Positions 50,838 through 60,133 of a DNA stretch of 64,000 nucleotides are shown here, piece by piece. The translations under genes and the position numbers were made by a program. Origin of the DNA: Gammaproteobacteria bacterium. Lineage in GTDB: Bacteria > Pseudomonadota > Gammaproteobacteria > Steroidobacterales > JABDKV01. The stretch's first letter is position 1, and each line of letters opens with the position of its first letter. The notes under the pieces were generated by a model. The model made no database searches, was not told the DNA's origin, and saw nothing but the letters and a program-made list of their open reading frames with translations. Location of the stretch: positions 1-64,000 of the forward strand of contig JAOTXU010000014.1 in NCBI GenBank assembly GCA_029862165.1, written 5' to 3'.

Positions 50838-50906
50838 TCCGGAGCTGATCGCAGTCCTCAGACGCGAAACTTACGCCCGCGTGGTCGCGCGGCGGCGCAA
50901 AAAAGT

Positions 50907-51887
50907 TCAGACCGCGCCGATAATTTCAATCAGAGTTTGCTCGTCTACGTTACCGCCGCTCAGGATGACACCGACACGGCCATCGGTTTTTATTGCACCG
51001 GATAACAACGCTGCAACGCCAAGCGCCCCTGCCGGTTCTACAACTATTTTCATTCTTCGCAACAAGAAACGCACCGCGTCTTTGATGTCTTTTTCGCTGA
51101 CCGTGACCATGTCGGCGACATGCTTGAGCACGATCGGAAAGGTCCATTTCCCCAGCGAATGCGTGCGCACGCCGTCTGCTATCGTCGGCGGGTTGTGCAC
51201 TGTCTGCAGCTCACCGGTTTTGAAAGAGCGTGTGGCGTCGTCTGCCACTTCCGGTTCCACACCGATTACGCGGCACTCAGGCGCATGCCGGGTCGCAATC
51301 AATGCCGTTCCGCTTAACAGCCCGGCACCACCCGTGGGCACAAGGATCGTGTCCAGCGACTCACATTCGGCGATCAACTCGAACGCAGCCGTTCCCTGGC
51401 CGGCGATTACGTCGGGGTGATCGTACGGGGGGATAAGCGTCAGTTCGCGTTCTTTCGCCAGGCGATTACCAATCGCTTCGCGTGATTCACTGGCCGGATC
51501 GTAGAGTATCAACTCCGCACCGTAACCTATCGTCGCCTCGCGTTTTATCGTTGGCGCATTATTGGGCATCACAACTGTGATCGCGACGCCGAGTAGACCA
51601 CCGGCACAGGCCAGCGCTTGAGCATGATTCCCTGATGAATAACTGATCACACCACGACTGCGCTGCTCATAACTGAGCTTCGACAACGCATTGTATGCAC
51701 CACGAAACTTGAATGCACCTACGCGTTGCAGGTTTTCGCATTTGAGAAAGACGGACGCACCGCTAAGTTCATCGAGAGTGCGCGAACTCAAGACCGGTGT
51801 GAGGTGTGAGTTGCCACGCAAACGGGTTTCGGCCGCTTCGATTTCGTTGCAGAACCATTCCGTATCGATGACGGGTCCGTCACTCAT
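50907..51887 (-). CDS. PLP-dependent threonine/serine dehydratase family protein
   Basis: CENLQRVGAFKFRGAYNAL, SSGNHAQALA; ATG 51887 preferred. Confidence 0.9.
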   Translation of the reverse strand: MSDGPVIDTEWFCNEIEAAETRLRGNSHLTPVLSSRTLDELSGASVFLKCENLQRVGAFKFRGAYNALSKLSYEQRSRGVISYSSGNHAQALACAGGLLGVAITVVMPNNAPTIKREATIGYGAELILYDPASESREAIGNRLAKERELTLIPPYDHPDVIAGQGTAAFELIAECESLDTILVPTGGAGLLSGTALIATRHAPECRVIGVEPEVADDATRSFKTGELQTVHNPPTIADGVRTHSLGKWTFPIVLKHVADMVTVSEKDIKDAVRFLLRRMKIVVEPAGALGVAALLSGAIKTDGRVGVILSGGNVDEQTLIEIIGAV

Positions 51888-52261
51888 CGGTCTTCCAACC
51901 GCCACGGCGGGTGTTTGCGATTCTCACCTGCATGATAAAGACAAAGCGAGTTGCCATCCGGGTCGCTTAACCGCGCCTCGCGCCATAACCAGCGTTTATC
52001 TGCCGGCGGATCGTCGAACACGATGCCGGCCGCTTCGAGTTTCCGCACTTTTTCATCGAGCCGGTTACATTCAAAATAGATCAGGCTTTGCGAGGGTACA
52101 ACCACCGCCACTACGTGCAACGACAAAGTTGCCTGGCCCTGGGGCAATTCAAAGCGTGCATAGTGATCGCTGGCAACTATCTGGTGCAGCCCGAGCGATT
52201 TGTAGAACGCTACCGCGCGGGGCAGATCGGCAGTCGGCAGCGTAATCTGGTTCAGATCCAC
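51884..52261 (-). CDS. VOC family (glyoxalase-like) protein
   Basis: LPTADLPRAVAFYKSLGL, LSDPDGNSLCLYHAGENR. Confidence 0.85.
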   Translation of the reverse strand: MDLNQITLPTADLPRAVAFYKSLGLHQIVASDHYARFELPQGQATLSLHVVAVVVPSQSLIYFECNRLDEKVRKLEAAGIVFDDPPADKRWLWREARLSDPDGNSLCLYHAGENRKHPPWRLEDR

Positions 52262-52402
52262 GACTCACTCGGTGAATACCTCAGTGAATCATAACTGTTT
52301 GCGTCAGCCGGCGGGACAAACAGGATCGATCCGCGCCAATCGGCGTGATTTGAATGAGTGCAAACCCGGGATCGAGAAAAACTCCGGTCCGGCCCCGTCG
52401 CA

Positions 52403-52522
52403 CTATGAGTCGGTGTCGGGCGGACCCGGATTGGGCTTATCGATCGGCCCCGGTTTTGGTTCAGGCGGCGGCTGTGGAATGGGTGCGTCAGGATCAGTAT
52501 CCGGAGGCCGTGGTGGAAACAT
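52403..52522 (-). CDS. Candidate 39-aa proline-rich small protein MFPPRPPDTDPDAPIPQPPPEPKPGPIDKPNPGPPDTDS
   Basis: Complete ATG-TAG ORF, 17 of 39 residues Pro; AGGAGG upstream though 17 nt from ATG. Confidence 0.45.
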   Translation of the reverse strand: MFPPRPPDTDPDAPIPQPPPEPKPGPIDKPNPGPPDTDS

Positions 52523-52580
52523 AATGAGAATAGTTAAAACCTCCTGCTTGGTACCTGAGAATTAGTTTCTGCGACCCCCA

Positions 52581-54710
52581 ATGCGAGAAATCCGCTGCCG
52601 CCGCTTCAGGTCGTTTTTCTTTGGTCTTGTTTTTTCGAGCATTAGCATAGTGGCCGATCTGGCCCTCAGCTATACTGTCTGGCCCGTATTTGTCTCTTTT
52701 TTTGGCGAGGAACCTGCGATCGCGCTCAAGATATTCAAGACTATCTATGCAGAAATCCGCCGTCGGGAAGTTTTGCGGGTTTCGGCAGTGTACGCGGTCG
52801 GTGCCTGGCTCGTACTGCAGGTTGCCGAAGTCATAACTGAACCGTTAGGCTTACCAGACTGGATAATGCCGGCACTGATTATTGCTGCCGTCGTCGGTTT
52901 TCCTGTGGTCTTTTTCCTCGCATGGGTTATCAGGATCGAACCCGAAGGCCTGATTTTTGATTTGCCGTTGTGGCAGGGCGATTCGGGTAACCCCGTCGAG
53001 CAAAAAACCGACTTTGTTGTTGTCGCGGCGGTGACAAGCCTGCTCGTAATTGGCGGTTATGCCGTTGGCGCTCGAATTTTTAGAGATATCCCGACGACGC
53101 GACCTATGCTTGCGTCAGCTGAAGCGCCACCAAACTCCATCGCGGTTCTGGCCTTTGAAAATTTCGGTCTCCCAGGCTCAGAACATTTTGCCAGCGGCTT
53201 GGCTGCTGAAATTCTAAACATGCTGGCGAGCTTGCGGGAACTCAATGTGGCTGCCCGCACATCGTCATTCCAGTTCCGCGATAAGCAAATTGGCATACGC
53301 GAGATAGCACAAAACCTTTCGGTACGCTACGTGTTGGAAGGCAACGTCAGTCAGGCAGGAGACGAAATTAAAGTAACGGCGCAGCTAATCAACGGTAGCG
53401 ATGGCTATCGAGAGTGGGGCAAAACCTACGATCGACGGCTGGAAGACATCTTTGATATCCAGGAGGAAATAGCCGCAGGCGTCGTCAACGAACTCAAGAT
53501 CGCATTGTCGGTTGACTCAGAAGAACGGTTGCAAAAAAAACCCACCGAGAATATAGACGCCTATGTATTTTATTTACAAGGTAGGGAACGTCTGTACAGC
53601 CCGCCGGACATCGATGTGCTCGCTGCTGCCAGCGAGCTATTCCGCAATGCGCTGGAGATAGATCCCAAGTTCTCCCGGGCCCACGCCGGCGTTTGCGAAG
53701 CGCACCTTTCGCTTTATGAATTATCCAACGACGTCACCCATTTCGATCAGGCAGAATCGGCTTGCGAAAAGGCGGCCAAACTCGATCCCGAGCTCAGCAG
53801 CGAGATCCATATTGCACTCGGCGTCCTCTATCGAAATCGCGGTTGGTACGATCGGGCAGAGAATGAACTGGATCAGGCTATAGCGCTGGCGCCTAGCGCG
53901 GTCGACGCCTATATCGAACTCGGCCAGATTCACCTGGCTGAGGGCGATGATGAAGCGGCGGAAGCTACTTTCCTAAGAGCCGTTGACCTAAAAAAGCACT
54001 ACTGGCGAGCGAACAATGTATTGGGAAATTTCTACTACCGAACCAAACGTTACTCGGAGGCAATCAGATATTTCGAAGTTGCCCATAGGCTCACGCCGGG
54101 TAGCGCCTCAAATTTTAGTGATCTGGGCGCGGCCTATTGGATGCACGGAGATGCGGAGAAAGCCCGGGTTGCCTGGGACCGGGCGCTGGAACTGAAACCG
54201 ACGCGCCTGGGCTATACCAACAAAGGACTGGTCTATTATTACGCCGGACAATTCGCCGACGCCGTGGATATGCAGCTAAAGGCGCTGGAAATAGCACCGG
54301 ATGATCACCGGCTGTGGGGCAGGTTGGCCGAGTCGTATCGCTTTGTGCCGGGCAAGGAAGCCGAGTCACAGGAGGCGTATGTCAAAGCAGCCGGCTTGGC
54401 TGAAACCAAACTGAACATCAACGCAAAAGACTGGGTCACAATGGGTCTGTTGGGGCTTTATTACGCGCATCTGAATCAAATTGATCGAGCACTCAGGCTG
54501 GCGGGCAAATCTGTCGAGATTTCACAACGCAACCCGGAGGCCTTGTACTACCTGGCCTTGACACGATTAAAGGGTGGCGATCAGACTGGCGCCATTGATT
54601 TACTGGCCGAAGCAGTTGCTCTCGACGAGCAATATCGCCAGTTCATAGTTTCCGATCCGGATCTGCAGCCGATTAAAGATGAGCGATTCGCACAATTGCT
54701 TGAACCCTAG
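52581..54710 (+). CDS. TolB/FlgO-like domain plus TPR membrane protein
   Basis: SIAVLAFENFGLPGSEHFASGLAAEILNML, VRYVLEGNVSQAGDEIKVTAQLING, multiple TPRs; start uncertain. Confidence 0.8.
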   Translation: MREIRCRRFRSFFFGLVFSSISIVADLALSYTVWPVFVSFFGEEPAIALKIFKTIYAEIRRREVLRVSAVYAVGAWLVLQVAEVITEPLGLPDWIMPALIIAAVVGFPVVFFLAWVIRIEPEGLIFDLPLWQGDSGNPVEQKTDFVVVAAVTSLLVIGGYAVGARIFRDIPTTRPMLASAEAPPNSIAVLAFENFGLPGSEHFASGLAAEILNMLASLRELNVAARTSSFQFRDKQIGIREIAQNLSVRYVLEGNVSQAGDEIKVTAQLINGSDGYREWGKTYDRRLEDIFDIQEEIAAGVVNELKIALSVDSEERLQKKPTENIDAYVFYLQGRERLYSPPDIDVLAAASELFRNALEIDPKFSRAHAGVCEAHLSLYELSNDVTHFDQAESACEKAAKLDPELSSEIHIALGVLYRNRGWYDRAENELDQAIALAPSAVDAYIELGQIHLAEGDDEAAEATFLRAVDLKKHYWRANNVLGNFYYRTKRYSEAIRYFEVAHRLTPGSASNFSDLGAAYWMHGDAEKARVAWDRALELKPTRLGYTNKGLVYYYAGQFADAVDMQLKALEIAPDDHRLWGRLAESYRFVPGKEAESQEAYVKAAGLAETKLNINAKDWVTMGLLGLYYAHLNQIDRALRLAGKSVEISQRNPEALYYLALTRLKGGDQTGAIDLLAEAVALDEQYRQFIVSDPDLQPIKDERFAQLLEP

Positions 54711-55522
54711 CGATTCTGCTCCATCCAACCGACAGCATAATCGACCAGGTCGCGCATTGAGAAAAGTATCGATTGCGCGCGCCCGATATAACCGAAACTC
54801 GATGCCCTGGTCTCCTGGGCGAACGCGTGACCAATACGGTTGAAATCGGATACTTTGTAATCCAGATGCCGGATAGTCGCCCACCGCCGTTTTCCGCCGA
54901 CTAATACCGGCGCGCCGTTTGTTACGTCGCGTTTATTGGGATAGCGGGCACGATACTCGGCCAAATGAAGGGAAGTATTTGACTCATGACCTACGCCGAG
55001 CAGTAAAACCTTTGCATCCAAATCATATAAGGCACCGAGCGGCGAATTCTCCCCCAGACCGTTTTGCAACGGATGATCGGAAACAATTTCGCCGGCATGC
55101 GGACCGCGTGCGACGAACGAGTCGTGCGGATGATTGCTACGTAACACATCCGCCTGTGAACGGAAGCATTCAGGAATAACACCCATACCGCGAGTTGGCG
55201 TAACGTCGGGATCAAATGCGGGCATGGTCTCGCGAATCTTATCAACCCAGTCGGGTGGAACAGTCGGATTGCACCACAACGCCGGATCGCTGACATGACT
55301 GGTGTGCGCTGGCATCACCAGGGTTCCGCTTACCGTCAGTGCGGATTCAAGCGCCATAATGACCGATACCGGTCCGCCACAGACCCAGCCGATCGTGCTT
55401 AACGATGAATGCACAAGCAGCGTGTCGCCGGAGCGTACGCCGAGCGCAAGCAAATCGTCACGAATTGCATCGATGCTAAGTGGCGCACCACTGGAGTACT
55501 GAATAATGACTGCTTCGGACAT
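54707..55522 (-). CDS. Aminoglycoside N(3)-acetyltransferase family protein
   Basis: LGVRSGDTLLVHSSLSTIGWVCGGPVSVIMAL, HPHDSFVARGPHA, LLLGVGHESNTSLHLAEYRA; ATG 55522. Confidence 0.85.
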   Translation of the reverse strand: MSEAVIIQYSSGAPLSIDAIRDDLLALGVRSGDTLLVHSSLSTIGWVCGGPVSVIMALESALTVSGTLVMPAHTSHVSDPALWCNPTVPPDWVDKIRETMPAFDPDVTPTRGMGVIPECFRSQADVLRSNHPHDSFVARGPHAGEIVSDHPLQNGLGENSPLGALYDLDAKVLLLGVGHESNTSLHLAEYRARYPNKRDVTNGAPVLVGGKRRWATIRHLDYKVSDFNRIGHAFAQETRASSFGYIGRAQSILFSMRDLVDYAVGWMEQNR

Positions 55523-55712
55523 GGTGCTTATTGATTTATTGGTTGCGCCAAGATCGCTCGCAACCAATTATTGCAGTTTCTTTGCACACCCAACAATCTG
55601 ACGATAGGAAATGACCTAAAAACCAATGAGTTATGGCTATGTTGCGGAGCAGTAATCGTCAACTAAACGTCATTCTGGCGCACTGGATGTGCCAGCCTGG
55701 CGACTAACACAC

Positions 55713-56348
55713 TTAGCTCGCTGAAAGAGAAACAGCAAAAAACCACTGGGCCGGAAAATAGCTACCCAGAATGAGAGCTTGAGCCGAAGGCCAGTCGCTA
55801 CGAAAACGCCGTATGCCGATCAACGCATCCGAGAGCATAAATAAACCGGCTCCGATCGCGACCGGCACCCCGCCAGACCACTCACCCCCATACTGAATTG
55901 CCAGCCAACCCATAGCGAAAATGGAAACAATGTAGGCCAAAACGGCAGCCCGCATCACCGGTTCTACCGGTTTGAGCAGGACAAAAACGGCCAGTCCTGC
56001 CAACAACCAGGGCAGAAACTCAACAAGATTGGGGTCCGGAGCCACCACAACGAACGCAGCGATGTAGCACCAGTGCGCCAGGAGAAACGCCAACAAACCG
56101 CCAAGAAAGCGGTCGCGGGGCAACATCAATACAATGTCGCCGGCCAGTGAGCAGATTAGCCCTGCGATGATCCAGAAACCGTACGTGGGTGCGGCACCCT
56201 GTGTTACGAGTATCACAGCAAGCACAATGATAAAGATCATCGTCGCCGGTTTAAACACGTAAACGCCCCGGCGGTTTCCCACGTAGTCGCAATAAATGCA
56301 CAGGAGCGCTGACAACAACGCTGCCGCGGTGAGCAGATAGATGATCAC
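55713..56348 (-). CDS. YhhN/TMEM86-like lysoplasmalogenase
   Basis: Multi-TM; LICSLAGDIVLMLPRDRFLGGLLAFLLAHWCYI. Confidence 0.8.
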   Translation of the reverse strand: MIIYLLTAAALLSALLCIYCDYVGNRRGVYVFKPATMIFIIVLAVILVTQGAAPTYGFWIIAGLICSLAGDIVLMLPRDRFLGGLLAFLLAHWCYIAAFVVVAPDPNLVEFLPWLLAGLAVFVLLKPVEPVMRAAVLAYIVSIFAMGWLAIQYGGEWSGGVPVAIGAGLFMLSDALIGIRRFRSDWPSAQALILGSYFPAQWFFAVSLSAS

Positions 56349-56366
56349 ACGACGACCAAACCGTGG

Positions 56367-58043
56367 TTAGAGGCCGAGTACGTCTTTACCCTGCTCAAAC
56401 ACAATGTCGACTGGAATACCTGCCGCGTTGAGACGCGCCAGATCAGACTGCAGTGCATCCGGAACAACGCCAATGGCATCCATCAGTTGTTTTGTGGCGT
56501 CATAGTCGCCGTCTCCCTGCAGGGTGAGTATGCGTCGTGACAGTGCATCGACAGCCTGACGCATCACGTTAAAGTTTACGCTGTAGTAGCCCTCGTCAGA
56601 CCGATCGAAAGCACCGGCCTGATCAAAGAAGTTAAACCGCACCATGTTGGCCCGTCCATGTGCACTGGACGCGCCGAAACGTACCGATCTGAAAATTCCG
56701 GCGAGAAAAGTCGTGTAGTGATTCATCAATTTTTCCGCTGGCAGTTCACCGTTGTCGCTGAGCCACGTGATCATCCACAGGCCGAGTACATCTGCCTTAC
56801 CTTCCTCGGTTGCCGAAGCCAACTCCCGCAATGCATTACGCACCGTCCCGCTATCGTTGATCGTGTTCTTGATGCCCAGACCATGGGCTACTTCGTGAAA
56901 CATGGTGTTGGAAAAAAACGCGTCAAAGCTAATGTGCTGCTGCTGTTCGGGATCAATCAACACCTTGCTGATCGGTACCAGGATCTCATCAAACTTAGCC
57001 TGCATAGCATTTTTTAGCTGCAACCGACGCGTGCCTTTTGCCAACTGTACTTCTTCGTCATTAGGCAGGTTGATAGCAATTGTCTTGCTGCCGGAATTGC
57101 TATGGCCGGCGTAATAAATAACGTCGTAGGCGTTGAGATCGGAATCGCTGCCGGGTGATTCTGCCTTGTATTCATCCGAAACAGGCAGCGCGCGCTGCAG
57201 ATCGGGTAAAAACGCAGCAAAGCGCTGCAACTGCTCGCTCCAGGCCATGTCCTTCAACAGCACATAAGCTTCATAACCCGCGCGATAATTGAACAACTGG
57301 TCTTCATAGGTTTCGATTGCCCCGATTACCAGATCGATTTCGTTGTTTTTCATGTCGAGCCAGGCCATGTCGCTGGGCTGATAGTCATCGGTGGTCAACG
57401 CGTCGGCGCGCAGACGCAGGTAGTTTTTGAAACCTTCGTCCTCGGCGTATTTCGATGCCTCCAACAACAACTTCGCTGCCGCCGCGAGCTCGTCAGCATA
57501 GACTTCATGATAGGGAACGGTGTAAAGCTGCCCGTCTGCGTTGCGACGAACCAACGAGTAGAGGCCTTCCTTATCTGCCATCGTTGCCCCTTCGAATTCT
57601 TCCCGGCTCATATCTGCTGGATAAAAATTCGCACCGGCGGCCTTGGCATCAAAGCCTTCGAGGAATACCGCGTCGCCGTCGAGCCGGTCCCAGGGGCCAT
57701 AGTTAATCTCGGCAAACTCACGGGCTGGTCCGGGTTGCACCGCCGCCAAGAACGCCCTCCAATCACCAAACGCCTGGCGCCAGAATAAATCGTCCATGAT
57801 GGCGGATGCGCGGATAAGTACACCGATCATCTTGCGTTGCCCATTGCTAAGCCCGCTAAGATCGGCCCGTAGTTCTACCGGCGCATAAATATCGAAGCGG
57901 TCTACACTTTCGGCGATCGCCCGGTATTGTATTTCGCTGTCTTGCGACGAGGTTGGCGGTGTCGCTGCTTGTTCGCCACAACCAGCAATTGCGGCTGACA
58001 AAAATAAGGCGATAATCGCCTGGCCCAATTTTGCGATCTGCAC
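56367..58043 (-). CDS. DPP III (M49)-like zinc metallopeptidase, lipoprotein-type N-terminus
   Basis: FHEVAHGLG and ASATEEGKADVLGLW; signal ending AGCGEQ lipobox. Confidence 0.65.
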   Translation of the reverse strand: MQIAKLGQAIIALFLSAAIAGCGEQAATPPTSSQDSEIQYRAIAESVDRFDIYAPVELRADLSGLSNGQRKMIGVLIRASAIMDDLFWRQAFGDWRAFLAAVQPGPAREFAEINYGPWDRLDGDAVFLEGFDAKAAGANFYPADMSREEFEGATMADKEGLYSLVRRNADGQLYTVPYHEVYADELAAAAKLLLEASKYAEDEGFKNYLRLRADALTTDDYQPSDMAWLDMKNNEIDLVIGAIETYEDQLFNYRAGYEAYVLLKDMAWSEQLQRFAAFLPDLQRALPVSDEYKAESPGSDSDLNAYDVIYYAGHSNSGSKTIAINLPNDEEVQLAKGTRRLQLKNAMQAKFDEILVPISKVLIDPEQQQHISFDAFFSNTMFHEVAHGLGIKNTINDSGTVRNALRELASATEEGKADVLGLWMITWLSDNGELPAEKLMNHYTTFLAGIFRSVRFGASSAHGRANMVRFNFFDQAGAFDRSDEGYYSVNFNVMRQAVDALSRRILTLQGDGDYDATKQLMDAIGVVPDALQSDLARLNAAGIPVDIVFEQGKDVLGL

Positions 58044-58079
58044 TTGCCTGACTCCTGCGAAAGAAATGGCTTGATTAGA

Positions 58080-58652
58080 TTAGTGTTGGAGCTTTACCGT
58101 ATGCGCGGTAGCAGGTAGCGCGCACCCGTCATCGAATTCGCATGCCGCCTCCACACCTGCCCGGGCGATATCTTCCGCTGCATCCAAACGGTCATACAAC
58201 GCCTGCATCGCACCCAATGCGATTGTTCTGCCGGATCCGAGCGCCCAAAAGCGCTCGTATTCACTTACCGTGCGATAACTATCCACTTCGAAAATACCTT
58301 GTGGATTAGCAATCAACATTGCCAGTTGGCTGGATTCGACGGGTTGGTCCTTCTCTTCATTGGTATCGATGTGATAGTCCGATTTTATGATTGAGTGCAA
58401 CCGGCGCATGGTTTCGAAAATCTTACTGCGATCAGAAAAATCCAGCTGTTCCTTGTGATTGCGGGTTACGCTCTCCATGATGTCCTGGGCAGCGGCCCAG
58501 CCGGCGAGTCCCAGATAATTGTCGCCGACGGACATGATTTTTTCGTGGTTTCGCACATGATGTGCCCGCAGCATCAGCGAATCGTCACTCTGTAACGTGT
58601 CGGCTGCGATGGCTGCGTAGTAATTCTTCTTTACGACGACAATTATCGACAC
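58080..58652 (-). CDS. Orphan HslV/proteasome-beta-like Ntn-hydrolase
   Basis: MSIIVVVKKNYYAAIAADTLQ aligns with HslV TTIVSVRRNGHVVIAGDGQ (D17 in register); ALGSGRTIALGAMQAL resembles HslV AIGSGGPYAQAAARAL. Confidence 0.7.
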   Translation of the reverse strand: MSIIVVVKKNYYAAIAADTLQSDDSLMLRAHHVRNHEKIMSVGDNYLGLAGWAAAQDIMESVTRNHKEQLDFSDRSKIFETMRRLHSIIKSDYHIDTNEEKDQPVESSQLAMLIANPQGIFEVDSYRTVSEYERFWALGSGRTIALGAMQALYDRLDAAEDIARAGVEAACEFDDGCALPATAHTVKLQH

Positions 58653-58653
58653 G

Positions 58654-59307
58654 TTATTGTTTCGCTGCTACAGCCATTTCCGACAAGGCATCCAGGTCAA
58701 TCTCGCCGGCACCTTGTAGCATTTGTTCGAAAGATACGTTTTGCGCATCCAGCTGGATCGTAAAACGGTCGTCAACGAAAATCATGATTTCCCCGATGCT
58801 TTGGTCGCCGCTTTTTTGCAAGCGTTGAAAGGATTTGTGTCCCTTATACGTGGTCGTTCTCTCGAACCCATTCTCATCCTCTCTATCAACCTCGGTTTCG
58901 AACAGCTCCCGGCCCATTTTAGCCAGCCCACTGGCGCCACCGAGATCGGTAATCATCAAGTTCATGCGCTCTTCACCGTCGCCATATGAAGCGTTTGCCT
59001 TGGATACTTTGATACCAAAACCGGCACGCTCCGCGCTGTGACTGGTGCGTTTCAAACCAATCATTTCTTCTGGCAGCAATTCTTTCAGATCGGCGGCTGA
59101 TACAGACTGATCGCCATCGGCTAAAGCATCGCCCACTTTCTTGAGGGCGTCTTCCAGATTCTGCGGTGGGTCATCAGGAATAATTTTGTCTACTTTTTCG
59201 CGTGCGTCCTGCGCCATTCTTTCCGCGGCCTCATCTAGATTGTCTTTCTTGGAACAACCCGCGACGGCCAACGTCAATAACAAAATAATTGCAATGTTTC
59301 TCATCAT
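58654..59307 (-). CDS. Predicted lipoprotein
   Basis: MMRNIAIILLLTLAVAGCSKK lipobox. Confidence 0.75.
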   Translation of the reverse strand: MMRNIAIILLLTLAVAGCSKKDNLDEAAERMAQDAREKVDKIIPDDPPQNLEDALKKVGDALADGDQSVSAADLKELLPEEMIGLKRTSHSAERAGFGIKVSKANASYGDGEERMNLMITDLGGASGLAKMGRELFETEVDREDENGFERTTTYKGHKSFQRLQKSGDQSIGEIMIFVDDRFTIQLDAQNVSFEQMLQGAGEIDLDALSEMAVAAKQ

Positions 59308-59317
59308 CTCAACCCCA

Positions 59318-60133
59318 TTAAGGTGCTGCAAAACTCGATGAATCGAGCTTTGCGGATGCCAGATCGGCATTCTCTTTAGCGGCGTTCTCTCGCAAGCCGA
59401 TAAGCTCCTGTACCGTTACAAGCCTCAACCCATGTTGCGCCAGGCGTGGCAATTCGCGTTCGAGAACCGTCATCGTAGCAGGATAGGGATGCGCTATCCC
59501 CAGCGCCTGGCCCTGTCGGCGCGCCAGTGCATAAAGCGTTTCCAGTCGCTGTATGATCTGGCTCTCTGTCGCTTCCTCAGAGTCAATAAAAATATCCCGC
59601 TGTGTCGCCCGGACGCCCTGTTCGCGCGCCATGCTTAACGCAACGCTGGATGCAGTCGTAACGCTGTCAACAAAAAACAGATTGTTTTGTTGTAAATCCT
59701 TCATCAACCACGTCATATGGCCTGGGTGGCGCGTGATGAGGCTGCCCATGTGGTTGTTGACACCGGCGACATGCGGAATCGACCTGATACCATTGCGTAG
59801 CGCTTCGGTTACGCCAACACGAGTTGTATTTAGCGCGATGCCCTCATTGCCGACGGGCCTTTCCGGATCGAGCGATTGCATCGGCAGATGCAACAAAACT
59901 TCCTTTCCACGGGCGTGCGCCATCTCTGCCATCGGCGTTCCGTGTGGTGTATTCGGAATGACTGCGCAAGCGACCCGGCCCGGCAGAGTCGCCGCGCGCT
60001 GGCCCTCGGCGTAACGGTAACCCAGATCATCAATAATAATTGCAATTGCCGGTGGCGCCGCCTGAACACTGTTAAGCGCCGTAAGTCCGGTCACCAGGAG
60101 CCACCGGAATGTATTCAGTCTGGTACAGATCAC
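59318..60133 (-). CDS. Divergent polysaccharide deacetylase family protein (YibQ-like)
   Basis: IAIIIDDLGYRYAEGQRAATLPGRVACAVIPNTPHG; next to ctpA/envC. Confidence 0.9.
   Translation of the reverse strand: MICTRLNTFRWLLVTGLTALNSVQAAPPAIAIIIDDLGYRYAEGQRAATLPGRVACAVIPNTPHGTPMAEMAHARGKEVLLHLPMQSLDPERPVGNEGIALNTTRVGVTEALRNGIRSIPHVAGVNNHMGSLITRHPGHMTWLMKDLQQNNLFFVDSVTTASSVALSMAREQGVRATQRDIFIDSEEATESQIIQRLETLYALARRQGQALGIAHPYPATMTVLERELPRLAQHGLRLVTVQELIGLRENAAKENADLASAKLDSSSFAAP

Noticed and set aside
52272-52565. 97-aa plus-strand Gly/Ser-rich ORF
   Set aside because: Looks like the antisense of a proline-rich minus-strand small ORF; no recognisable family
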